Of a stretch of 11,873 bases of DNA, positions 1 to 7,391 are shown piece after piece (position 1 is the stretch's first letter; each line of letters begins with the position of its first letter). The stretch is from an uncultured Oscillospiraceae bacterium (lineage in GTDB: Bacteria; Bacillota; Clostridia; Oscillospirales; Oscillospiraceae): the NCBI GenBank assembly GCA_934661735.1, contig CAKUJN010000064.1:1-11873 (forward strand). Direction: 5' to 3'. A program made the position numbers and the translations under genes. The notes under the pieces were generated by a model, which was not told where the DNA came from, ran no database searches, and was given only the letters and a program-made list of their open reading frames with translations.

Positions 1-368
1 CAGTGTCCCTGCTTCCAAAGACCAAGTCCAACGATATCGGGCATCGTGTCCATGCCGCCGTACTCCGTGCCGTTTTCTGCGGCGGAGGCGTACATTTGGT
101 CGGCGTTGTAATCCGGCATCCCGTTTGTGTTGTAGTCAATGGCCAGCTTATAGCCGACGACAATTGCGCCGTTGACCGCAATCGCGCCTGGCGCTGATTG
201 CGCAATTGCAACCAGATCCAGCATTTCATCCTCTTCAATCCAGTGGAGCTCGTCCACAAATTTCTGCTTCATCAGCGTCACGATCACATAGCCGCCGCCG
301 AAGGTAAAGGCGCTGAGATACAGTGCCGACACAAACAGCTTCCACAGAATCTGTCTTTTGCTTTTCAT
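1..368 (-). CDS. Chromate transporter (CHR/ChrA) family protein, N-terminal part, cut by window edge
   Basis: The visible part is the first 122 residues; the rest lies beyond position 1. A hydrophobic helix at about residues 9-32 carries the FTFGGGYVIV stretch (residues 21-30), followed by an acidic loop and the family's hallmark AQSAPGAIAVNGAIVVGYK (residues 56-74). These are the signature elements of the CHR domain, a membrane family known for chromate efflux or anion exchange. Many Firmicute members come as two short single-domain genes, so the true substrate is uncertain. After GYKLA the protein does not go on into the usual hydrophobic PGALVA-type helix. It has about 45 polar residues instead (about 77-122), rich in Asn, Asp, Tyr and Gly. 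The ATG at 368-366 is preceded by GGGAGGGGA (372-380). The gene is divergent from a LysR regulator, which probably controls it. Confidence 0.8.
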   Translation of the reverse strand, partial: MKSKRQILWKLFVSALYLSAFTFGGGYVIVTLMKQKFVDELHWIEEDEMLDLVAIAQSAPGAIAVNGAIVVGYKLAIDYNTNGMPDYNADQMYASAAENGTEYGGMDTMPDIVGLGLWKQGH

Positions 369-388
369 GTTCTCCCCTCCCGTCCTAT

Positions 389-417
389 AGTGTAGCTGAC
401 ATTGATTTATTTGTAAA
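389..417 (-). promoter_or_regulatory. Candidate promoter of the chromate-transporter gene
   Basis: On the minus strand there is TTTACA (417-412), a 17-base spacer, and TACACT (394-389). This lies about 20 bases upstream of the GGGAGGGGA ribosome binding site. It is a fair sigma-A-like match, with a perfect spacer and a weak -10. It overlaps the -35 box of the divergent LysR promoter, so a regulator bound here could affect both directions. Confidence 0.35.
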
Positions 418-430
418 ATAGTATTATAAT
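402..430 (+). promoter_or_regulatory. Promoter of the LysR regulator gene
   Basis: TTGATT (402-407), a 17-base spacer and a perfect TATAAT (425-430) form a strong sigma-A-type promoter. It is followed by a very AT-rich leader to about 455 and the ribosome binding site CGGAGGA (457-463) before the ATG at 468. The AT-rich tract 421-455 contains several short inverted A/T half-sites and is the natural place for a LysR operator, but no single T-N11-A box stands out. Confidence 0.55.
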
Positions 431-467
431 ATAAAATATATAACATATTTATTATGCGGAGGAAACC

Positions 468-1352
468 ATGACACTGCGGCATATGCGGATTCTGGCAGCG
501 GTTGTTCAGCAGGGCAGCGTAACAAAGGCAGCGGAATCGCTGCATCTGGCACAGCCGTCCATCAGCCTTGCACTGCGGGAGCTGGAGGAGTATTACGGCG
601 TTCAGCTGTTTGCACGCGTCGGGCGCCGTCTGTCCCCGACGCCGTGCGGGCGGGAATTCTACGGCTATGCGCTGCATATCATCTCCATGGTTGACGAACT
701 GGAAACGCAGATGCGCAACTGGGATACGCTCGGCACCGTCCGGATTGGCGCAATGGTCACCATCGGTACATATCTGCTCCCACAGCTGATCCGGCAATTG
801 CAATCGGAGTTTCCGGATTTGCAGATAGAAGTCAAAATATTCCGCGCCAGTCAGATCGAACAGCTTGTACTGGATAACGGCATTGACCTTGGACTGATCG
901 AAACGCAGCCGGAGCATGCCGGCCTGCTGGCGGTCGCGTTTTCACAGGACGAGCTGTGTGCGATCGTCCCGTGCGGCTCTCCGTTAGCCGCTCAGGATAC
1001 CGTCAGCATGCAGGAGCTGGCGCAGTATCCGTTCCTGATGCGTGAGAAAGGCAGCTCGGTGCGCACGATTCTGGAGGCATATTTTGCGCTGCATCACATA
1101 ACGGTGCATCCCGCGTGGGAAAGCGTCAGTACGCAGACCATCATCAAGGCCGTTGCGGAGGGGCTGGGCGTTGCGGTGCTTCCAAAAATGCTCTGCAAGC
1201 GGGACGCCGACGAGGGCGCGGTGACCATGCTGCCGTTCGACGAGCCGCTGCGCAGAACACTGCATATCATCTGCCATCGGAGCAAATATCTGTCTGTCAG
1301 CATGCAGCGCTTCGTGGAGCTGTGCCAAAGCACAGAATATGCCGCCCGCTGA
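468..1352 (+). CDS. LysR family transcriptional regulator
   Basis: This 294-residue protein has the standard LysR length. Residues 1-62 are the winged helix-turn-helix: the recognition segment GSVTKAAESLHLAQPSISLA is followed by RELEEYYGVQLFAR and LSPTPCGREF. Residues about 88-290 form the periplasmic-binding-protein-like effector domain, starting TVRIGAMVTIGTYLLPQLIR and containing IDLGLIE and AVAEGLGVAVLP, typical of this fold. It acts as a DNA-binding transcription factor, normally a tetramer, that senses a small molecule; the ligand cannot be read from the sequence. A good ribosome binding site (CGGAGGA, 457-463) fixes the start. Its divergent position next to the CHR-family transporter implies that it regulates that gene and itself. 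It converges on the glycine operon and probably has no role there. Confidence 0.9.
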   Translation: MTLRHMRILAAVVQQGSVTKAAESLHLAQPSISLALRELEEYYGVQLFARVGRRLSPTPCGREFYGYALHIISMVDELETQMRNWDTLGTVRIGAMVTIGTYLLPQLIRQLQSEFPDLQIEVKIFRASQIEQLVLDNGIDLGLIETQPEHAGLLAVAFSQDELCAIVPCGSPLAAQDTVSMQELAQYPFLMREKGSSVRTILEAYFALHHITVHPAWESVSTQTIIKAVAEGLGVAVLPKMLCKRDADEGAVTMLPFDEPLRRTLHIICHRSKYLSVSMQRFVELCQSTEYAAR

Positions 1353-1476
1353 ATGTGCATGAATACAGGCGGATGTCAAACGCCCCCTGCCTTATGTCTC
1401 CGCGCTTTTACGCATCCGAAAAGAGATGGCCGTCAACGCATTCCGCCAGCTCCGCGGCAGAAGCGCTTCAAAACAG
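1353..1476. other. Short non-coding gap after the LysR gene
   Basis: There is no credible gene here. No hairpin followed by a T-run belongs to the LysR transcript in this stretch, so the bidirectional hairpin at 1480-1516 is the likely end point for both converging transcripts. Confidence 0.5.
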
Positions 1477-1516
1477 GAAAAATGCCCGCCGCCTGAAGAT
1501 CAGGCGGCGGGCATTT
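1477..1516 (-). terminator. Intrinsic terminator of the glycine operon (possibly bidirectional)
   Basis: A perfect 17-base-pair GC-rich stem pairs 1480-1496 with 1500-1516 around a three-base loop. On the minus strand the stem is followed by a run of five T, the correct polarity for ending the gcv operon about 30 bases after the gcvPB stop. On the plus strand only a short T-run follows, so it may also end the LysR transcript, less efficiently. Confidence 0.85.
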
Positions 1517-1546
1517 CAATGCGTATCACAAACAGATACCCGCTTT

Positions 1547-2971
1547 TCACATCTCGCAGCGCAGGACCGGATTTCTTGCCGCGCCGACCTCGTCAAGGCG
1601 GCGGACCGGCGTATTGTGCGGTGCAGTGTGCAGCGCCTCGGGATCGGTATGGGCCATGTCATAGAGTCTGCAATAGATGTCGCAGACCTCGTCCATCAGC
1701 TGTTTGCTCTCCGTTTCGCACGGCTCGACCATAAGCGCCTCATGGACGATCAGCGGAAAGTACATTGTCGGCGGATGGAGGTCAAAATCCAGCATACCCT
1801 TGGCAATATCCAGCGCCGAAACGCCCGTTTCGCTGTGCAGCCGCGTCAGATTCATGACAAATTCGTGCATACAGGTTTTGTCATACGCCATGTCGAATTT
1901 CTTTTTCAGGCGCGACATCATGTAATTTGCATTCAGGACAGCGTTCTGGGCCGCCTCGGAGATGCCCTCTCCGCCGAGCGTAAGAACGTAGGTCAGCGCC
2001 TTGACGCAGACATCAAAGTTGCCATAGAACATTTTCACACGGCCGATGGACTTCTCCGGATACTCGAAATCAAGCCTTCCGTCCTTTTCCACCACCAGCG
2101 GGCTGGGCATGTATTTCCGCAAAAACGCTTTGCAGCCGACTGCGCCCGCGCCTGGGCCGCCGCCGCCGTGCGGTGTGGCAAACGTCTTGTGCAGATTGGA
2201 ATGGATGCAGTCAAAGCCCATATCGCCTGGGCGGACAACGCCCATGACCGCGTTGAGATTTGCGCCGTCATAATAGCACAGGCCGCCCGCGTCGTGGACA
2301 ATTTTTGTGATTTCCAGAATATTCGGATCAAAAAGTCCGACAGTGTTGGGGTTCGTAAGCATCAGGCCCGCGGTATCCGGACCGGCGGCCGCGCGCAGTA
2401 CATCCAGATCGACGCCGCCGGAGGCGTCCGACGGAATATTTACAACCTGATAGCCGCACATCGCCGCCGTTGCGGGATTTGTGCCGTGGGCGGAATCCGG
2501 AACGATGATCTTCGTTCTGGCAGTATCGCCGCGGTCGGTATGATACGCCTTGATGAGCAGAACGCCGGTAAACTCACCGTGCGCGCCCGCGGCGGGCTGG
2601 AATGTCACGGCATCCATGCCGAACACCTCGCCAAGCTCCATGCCCAGAACGTGCAGCGCCCTGAGCGCACCCTGCGCCGTGTCAACCGGCTGAAGCGGAT
2701 GCAGCTGGGTAAAGCCGCTCAGCGCCGCCATCTCCTCGTCGATTTTCGGATTATACTTCATCGTGCATGAGCCGAGCGGATAGAAGCCGTCGTTCACACC
2801 GTGAATCCGCTTGCAGAGGGCAGTATAGTGACGCGTCAGCTCATTTTCGCTCACGTGCGGCAGACGCAGCGGCGCTGTGCGCTCATCCGAAAGCCGGTAT
2901 TCCGGAACGTCGCACGCCGGAAGCAGATGCAGCCTGTGCCCCTCCGCGCCCTGTTCAAAAATCAGCTTCAT
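1547..2971 (-). CDS. gcvPB: Glycine dehydrogenase (decarboxylating) subunit 2, GcvPB
   Basis: This is the PLP-carrying half of the two-subunit P protein. With GcvPA it decarboxylates glycine and transfers the aminomethyl group to the lipoyl arm of GcvH, in the cytoplasm. It has 474 residues, close to the family's usual length. Key regions are FYPLGSCTMKYNP (residues 63-75), PAAGAHGE (126-133), VPDSAHGTNPA (157-167), YYDGANLNA (233-241) and SNLHKTFATPHGGGGPG (258-274), where Lys262 is the Schiff-base lysine. The frame stays open further upstream to 3046, but that part lies inside gcvPA. The ATG at 2971 overlaps the gcvPA stop in an ATGA arrangement, has a G-rich ribosome binding site (2982-2986) and starts with the expected MKLIFE. 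It is the last gene of the operon, followed by the terminator. Confidence 0.95.
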   Translation of the reverse strand: MKLIFEQGAEGHRLHLLPACDVPEYRLSDERTAPLRLPHVSENELTRHYTALCKRIHGVNDGFYPLGSCTMKYNPKIDEEMAALSGFTQLHPLQPVDTAQGALRALHVLGMELGEVFGMDAVTFQPAAGAHGEFTGVLLIKAYHTDRGDTARTKIIVPDSAHGTNPATAAMCGYQVVNIPSDASGGVDLDVLRAAAGPDTAGLMLTNPNTVGLFDPNILEITKIVHDAGGLCYYDGANLNAVMGVVRPGDMGFDCIHSNLHKTFATPHGGGGPGAGAVGCKAFLRKYMPSPLVVEKDGRLDFEYPEKSIGRVKMFYGNFDVCVKALTYVLTLGGEGISEAAQNAVLNANYMMSRLKKKFDMAYDKTCMHEFVMNLTRLHSETGVSALDIAKGMLDFDLHPPTMYFPLIVHEALMVEPCETESKQLMDEVCDIYCRLYDMAHTDPEALHTAPHNTPVRRLDEVGAARNPVLRCEM

Positions 2972-4290
2972 GCGTCCAGCACCCCCTTTACGATCGATAC
3001 AGCCTCGTCCAGCCGTTCCCTGCTGACAAGCTCGGTAACGCACCACAGAATGCCGCCGTCGACCTCCGCGCCGCCGAGAATTCCCTTTTCGGCCAGCGCA
3101 TCAAGAATTTTCCGGCGGCAGCTCGGGCACGCCGTTTCCGTCACGAACTCATGGAAGAATTCACCGGTATATTTCAGTCTGCATCCGATCTTCTCCAGCT
3201 CCGAGGCAAAATAGTGCGCCTTTGAGGTGCAGAGTCTTGCACACTGCTTCATCCCCGCCTCGCCCATGGCCGCCATATAAACGCCCGCGGTAAAGGCGCA
3301 CAGCGCCTGATTCGAGCAGATGTTGGACGACGCCTTTTCGCGGCGGATGTGCTGCTCGCGCGCCGAAAGCGTCAGGACATAGCCGGTTTTGCCGTCCACG
3401 TCCGTCGTCTGTCCGACGATACGCCCCGGCAGCTTGCGCATCAGCGCCTTTGTCGCAGCCATGAAGCCGAGATACGGCCCGCCGAATGCGGTGTCAAGCC
3501 CAAGCGGCTGACCGTCGCCGACGGCGATATCTGCGCCCGCTTCGCGCGGCGTTGGCAGCAGCGCACAGGCAATCGGGTTGACACCCATGACGAACTTCGC
3601 GCCCGCGGCATGGGTGATCTCCCCCAGCGCCGCCGCATCCTCGATCTGGCCGAAGAAGTTCGGCTGCTGAAGATAAAAGCACGCCGCATCCGCGCCAAGC
3701 GCGGCCCTGAGCGCCTCTGCGTCCGTCCGGCCGTCCTTTGCCGGAACAACGCGCAGCTCGGTATTGGACGCGAAGCAGTAGGTTCTCATGACCTCGATAA
3801 CCTGCGGATGGACGGTTTCGGACACAAACGCGACGGTGCGTCTGCGGTCCCTGCACATCGGAATCGCTTCCGCGGCGGCGGTCGCACCGTCATAGTGCGA
3901 CGCGTTCGCCACGTCCATACCGGTCAGTTCGCAGATCATGGTCTGAAACTCAAACGTTCCCTGCAAAACGCCCTGACTGATCTCTGCCTGATACGGCGTG
4001 TAGCAGGTGACAAGCTCTTCGCGGGATGCGACCGATTTGACAACGGCGGGGATGAAATGCCGGTAACTGCCCGCGCCGCGCAGGACGGTTTTGAATACCG
4101 TATTCTCCTCGGCAAGCGCAGTGACTCTTTCCCGCACCTCCAGCTCGCTCAGACCGGCGGGCAGCTTCAGCCCGTCACGCAGCAGCATCTCCCGCGGCAC
4201 CGCCGCATAGAGATCGTCCAGCGATCCGACGCCGATTTCCGCCAGCATCTGCTCCCGTTCCGCCGCAGTGGTGGGAACATAAGAGCCCAT
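2968..4290 (-). CDS. gcvPA: Glycine dehydrogenase (decarboxylating) subunit 1, GcvPA
   Basis: This is the non-PLP subunit of the split P protein and is required with GcvPB for glycine decarboxylation. It has 440 residues, the normal length. Family landmarks are SYVPTT at the N-terminus, RGAGSYRHFIPAVV (71-84), YTPYQAEISQG (97-107), ANASHYDGATAAAEA (128-142) and RREKASSNICSNQAL (316-330). The C-terminal part has a CPSC pair (388-391), which may be only local variation. An alternative TTG lies one codon upstream at 4293, but the ATG at 4290 is seven bases from GGAGG and is preferred. The ATG shares one base with the gcvH stop (TGATG), and the end overlaps gcvPB by four bases, so the three genes are probably translationally coupled. 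Confidence 0.95.
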   Translation of the reverse strand: MGSYVPTTAAEREQMLAEIGVGSLDDLYAAVPREMLLRDGLKLPAGLSELEVRERVTALAEENTVFKTVLRGAGSYRHFIPAVVKSVASREELVTCYTPYQAEISQGVLQGTFEFQTMICELTGMDVANASHYDGATAAAEAIPMCRDRRRTVAFVSETVHPQVIEVMRTYCFASNTELRVVPAKDGRTDAEALRAALGADAACFYLQQPNFFGQIEDAAALGEITHAAGAKFVMGVNPIACALLPTPREAGADIAVGDGQPLGLDTAFGGPYLGFMAATKALMRKLPGRIVGQTTDVDGKTGYVLTLSAREQHIRREKASSNICSNQALCAFTAGVYMAAMGEAGMKQCARLCTSKAHYFASELEKIGCRLKYTGEFFHEFVTETACPSCRRKILDALAEKGILGGAEVDGGILWCVTELVSRERLDEAVSIVKGVLDA

Positions 4291-4670
4291 CAATGCTCCT
4301 CCTTTGTAAACGCCTCATACGCCTCCGCGTCCAGCAGTTCGGAGAAATCGTGAATGCCGCTGACCTTGAAAATCCATGCGCCGTAGGGGTCGGAGTTGAG
4401 CAGCTCGGGCGAATCGTCAAGCTCCCCGTTCACCTCGGCGATGACGCCGCTCACAGGACTCATCACGTCGGAAACCGCCTTGACGGATTCCACGTCGCAG
4501 GCCGTTTCACCGGCCGTGACCTCGTCGCCGGCAACCGGCAGATTGACATAAACCAGATCGCCCAGCTCGCTCTGCGCGAAGTCGGAAATTCCGACCAGCG
4601 CGGTGGTGTCGTCAAGCATTCTGACCCATTCATGATCGCGGGAATACTTCAGTTCTGCGGGAAAGTTCAT
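4290..4670 (-). CDS. gcvH: Glycine cleavage system H protein (lipoyl carrier)
   Basis: GcvH is the small lipoylated shuttle that carries the aminomethyl intermediate from GcvPAB to GcvT and is then reoxidised by the L protein. It has 126 residues, the usual size. The conserved opening [10 protein letters not shown] (residues 8-17) and the lipoylation loop [21 protein letters not shown] region are intact, with Lys64 as the lipoyl attachment site. A second ATG five codons upstream (4685) is in frame, but it overlaps the GGAGG that serves the ATG at 4670 (eight-base spacing), so the shorter start is used. It sits 51 bases after the GcvT-SHMT fusion gene and touches gcvPA. No lipoate ligase or L protein is encoded nearby, so these must be supplied from elsewhere in the genome. 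Confidence 0.96.
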   Translation of the reverse strand: MNFPAELKYSRDHEWVRMLDDTTALVGISDFAQSELGDLVYVNLPVAGDEVTAGETACDVESVKAVSDVMSPVSGVIAEVNGELDDSPELLNSDPYGAWIFKVSGIHDFSELLDAEAYEAFTKEEH

Positions 4671-4721
4671 AGTTTTATCCTCCATTCATTTTTCTGGTTT
4701 CTGTTCAGTCGGACTGTAAGA

Positions 4722-7388
4722 TCAGACGCCGGTTGCCTCGGCAAACATGCCGAGCGCGGCCTCGGTTTCCCTGTCAGAGAAGCAGTATTGCATTTCCGTA
4801 TAATCCGCACGCAGCCGCGCGGCCTCCTCCGCCACGTCCGCGTTATGCAGCACACACTCGGCAATCAGGTGCGCCAGTCTTGCGAATTCTTCCTTTCCAA
4901 AGCCGAAGCGCGTCATTTCATTCACGCCCATGCGCAGCGCGCCGGATGCGGAGAACCCCTCCTCCTCGGGCGTGGCCTGATAGTTGCAGATGATGTTGTT
5001 TGCCTCCAGACGGCGCGCAATCTCCGGCCCGCGCGCATAGCCGACGCGTACAATGACCTGATGCGTCTGCGTATAGCCAAGCGCCGGATCGCCCGCCACG
5101 TCAAGTCCCTCGGCCTTCAGGCTGGCGGCAAAGCTCTTTGCATTTTCGATAACGGCCCTCTGATACGCGTCCTTGAACGTGTTCATCTCATACGCTGCCA
5201 TCAGCTGGCCGAGAAGCGTGCCGAGATGATGGTTGGAGACGCTGCCTGGGAAGGCTCTGGTTTCAATTGTTTCCCACAGCCCCCACTTGAGATCCTCAGG
5301 CCGGTAGTTCACACCGATTACGCCGCGCTGCGGCCCAAAGAACGTCTTGTGCGTCGAGCCGGTGACAATTTCCGCCCCCTCCTCAAACGGCTTCTGGAAA
5401 TAGTCGCCGATCAGACCCAGCACATGCGCCATGTCGTACATGACTGTGGTGCGGATTTCCTGCTCACGGATGAATCTTGTCAGTTCCGCGACAGGCTCCC
5501 TGTACAGCACCATGGACTTGCCGAAAATGACGAACTCGGGCCGGTATTTTTCCAGCAGACGCTTCGCCGCCTCGGTGTCGATGCGGTACGGGTCGTCCGT
5601 GCAGACAGGGAAATTGACAACCATCTGCTTTTCCGTAACGGGATCGACCGCAATATAATCGTGCAGCGCGCCCATCGGCTGCGCGGAAAGGTGTCCGCCG
5701 CGGACAATGTGATTGTTCATGACCCAGCCAAGACGCTGCGGCGTGCGTTTGCGATCCACACGGTTCTTGAAGTCCATCAGCGCGGAAAATACCGCAGTAT
5801 TGGACATCTGGCCGGAGGTCACGCGCGTTTCAACCTGCGTCGCGCCGAGGAATTTTTTCATCTCCTCGACCAGCATCGCCTCGACCTGCGCGATAAAGCC
5901 GGTGCCCTGATAATAGAAGATCTCGGCGTCGTTGAACGCCTTCTGCTTCTTGTGCTCGGCATAGCGGTTGGCGGGGTCGGACGCGGAAAGCATACGGACC
6001 GCGCGCGACTGCGTATTCTCCGACGGAATCAGGTTGATGCAGCGCTTCTGCCGCCACTGGTGATTTTCCTGCGCCTTTTTCAGGAGCTCCGCAGCCTTCT
6101 GCGGATACGGCACGTCAACGGGCTGAAACGCTTCGGCTGTGACGCCCGGCAGAATGGGGCGCGCATACGGCGCCGCATCCTGCCGGATGTGGCAGCCGAC
6201 AACCTTTGCCGGCTGGCGTTTGCCGCGGATGTCGATTTCGATATCAAAATCCTGACAGATGCGGCTGTCCATGTACGCAAGACCGATCGAACGCCTGCCG
6301 GTTTCCTCGGTAAATACGGATTCCAGTCCCTCGCCCGCGGTTTTGTAATAGGGAATCATGGTGCCGGAGGTGACATAGCCGACCGGCTTTCCCTCCGCCC
6401 ACGCGTCCCTGCAATAAACGGGGAAGCCCTTGCGCAGAACACCCTTCCCCTCCAGATAGACCGGCTGGATGCGGTACGGCAGATCGCTGATCGCGGAGTA
6501 ATCGCGATTCATGATCTTTTTGAACGCTTCAAACTGCCGTTTCAGCGCCTCTCTTCCGATAAAATCGCCCTTTTCCGGCGCAAAGGAAACGGCGAATTTG
6601 GCCAGCGGCACCGCGTATATGGGGATTTCCCCGCCCAGCTCGCACTCGCCCATCTCATGGCCATAGAGCGGCAGCGACGCCTCCATGCGCAGCGTGTCGC
6701 GTGCGCCGAGCGCAGTCGGCTTTGCGCCAAGCTCGATCAGCCGCTCCCAGAAATCGCGTGCGTCCGCAGAATCGCAGTAAAGCTCATAGCCGATCGGCTC
6801 GCCGGTATAGCCGGTCTTTGCGATGCGGACGGGCTTCCCCTCCATCTCGAGCGAATTGAGCGCATTTTTGACGTTTTCCGGCGTCAGCGTTCTTCCGCCG
6901 GAAAGCGTCATGAGGATTCTTTTCGACTCCGGCCCCTGAACCGCAATGGCCGCGTAGCGGTCCGACACATTTGTCAGCTTCACGTCAAACCGCTCAGCCT
7001 GCCGCATCAGATGTGCAAGGTCCTTGTCGATGTTGCCCGCGTTGATGACAAGGAGGTACTTATCCGCCTCAAAGCGGTAGAGATACGCGTCGTCAATCGC
7101 GCAGCCGTTTTCGTCTGGAATGATGCAGTACTGCGCCTGATTCAGATCAAGCGCAAGGACATTGCTGGACAGCACATGCTGTAAAAACGCGATTCTTTCC
7201 GGCCCCTCAACATCGATGCGGCCCATATGGGAAACGTCGAAGATGCCGCAATGCCTGCGGCAGTACAGATGCTCCGCGATGATGCCCTCCGGATACTGGA
7301 TCGGCATATCCCAGCCGCCGAAATCGACCATCGTCGCGTCGGCGTCAAGATGCGCCTGATAAAGCACGGTCCGTTTCAGTTCACTCAT
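4722..7388 (-). CDS. GcvT aminomethyltransferase fused to a serine hydroxymethyltransferase-like (GlyA) domain
   Basis: A single 888-residue reading frame joins two enzymes normally made separately. Residues 1 to about 403 are GcvT (T protein): DFGGWDMPIQY (22-32), DVSHMG (51-56), the IDDAYLY segment (98-104) with the catalytic Asp, and KTGYTGEPIGYEL (191-203). It releases ammonia and makes 5,10-methylene-THF from aminomethyl-GcvH. It is some 35 residues longer than usual, mostly from an insert near 347-367. After a short linker, about 430-888 is SHMT-like: LIPSEN (453-458), NRYAE (474-478), FYYQGTG (491-497), YDMAH (651-655), GSTHKTFFGP (677-686) with PLP-lysine Lys681, and SGALRMG (815-821). 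The GHLTHG motif of ordinary SHMTs reads GHLSAQ (565-570), so the PLP-stacking His appears lost. GGGAGGTAA overlaps the metV stop and fixes the ATG at 7388. Glycine-to-serine conversion is likely but inferred. Confidence 0.92.
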   Translation of the reverse strand: MSELKRTVLYQAHLDADATMVDFGGWDMPIQYPEGIIAEHLYCRRHCGIFDVSHMGRIDVEGPERIAFLQHVLSSNVLALDLNQAQYCIIPDENGCAIDDAYLYRFEADKYLLVINAGNIDKDLAHLMRQAERFDVKLTNVSDRYAAIAVQGPESKRILMTLSGGRTLTPENVKNALNSLEMEGKPVRIAKTGYTGEPIGYELYCDSADARDFWERLIELGAKPTALGARDTLRMEASLPLYGHEMGECELGGEIPIYAVPLAKFAVSFAPEKGDFIGREALKRQFEAFKKIMNRDYSAISDLPYRIQPVYLEGKGVLRKGFPVYCRDAWAEGKPVGYVTSGTMIPYYKTAGEGLESVFTEETGRRSIGLAYMDSRICQDFDIEIDIRGKRQPAKVVGCHIRQDAAPYARPILPGVTAEAFQPVDVPYPQKAAELLKKAQENHQWRQKRCINLIPSENTQSRAVRMLSASDPANRYAEHKKQKAFNDAEIFYYQGTGFIAQVEAMLVEEMKKFLGATQVETRVTSGQMSNTAVFSALMDFKNRVDRKRTPQRLGWVMNNHIVRGGHLSAQPMGALHDYIAVDPVTEKQMVVNFPVCTDDPYRIDTEAAKRLLEKYRPEFVIFGKSMVLYREPVAELTRFIREQEIRTTVMYDMAHVLGLIGDYFQKPFEEGAEIVTGSTHKTFFGPQRGVIGVNYRPEDLKWGLWETIETRAFPGSVSNHHLGTLLGQLMAAYEMNTFKDAYQRAVIENAKSFAASLKAEGLDVAGDPALGYTQTHQVIVRVGYARGPEIARRLEANNIICNYQATPEEEGFSASGALRMGVNEMTRFGFGKEEFARLAHLIAECVLHNADVAEEAARLRADYTEMQYCFSDRETEAALGMFAEATGV

Positions 7389-7391
7389 GTG

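Noticed and set aside
1115..2770. A 551-codon open frame on the plus strand overlapping the LysR gene end and gcvPB
   Set aside because: It runs through the LysR gene in another frame, across the terminator hairpin and antisense to gcvPB. It has no ribosome binding site or family resemblance.
4291..4293. TTG as the start codon of gcvPA
   Set aside because: It would be only four bases from the GGAGG; the adjacent ATG has ideal spacing.
4293..7184. A 963-codon open frame on the plus strand opposite the GcvT fusion and gcvH
   Set aside because: It is an antisense shadow of GC-rich genes: it has no recognisable domains, is rich in Arg/His/Ala as such shadows are, and the opposite strand encodes clear glycine cleavage proteins.
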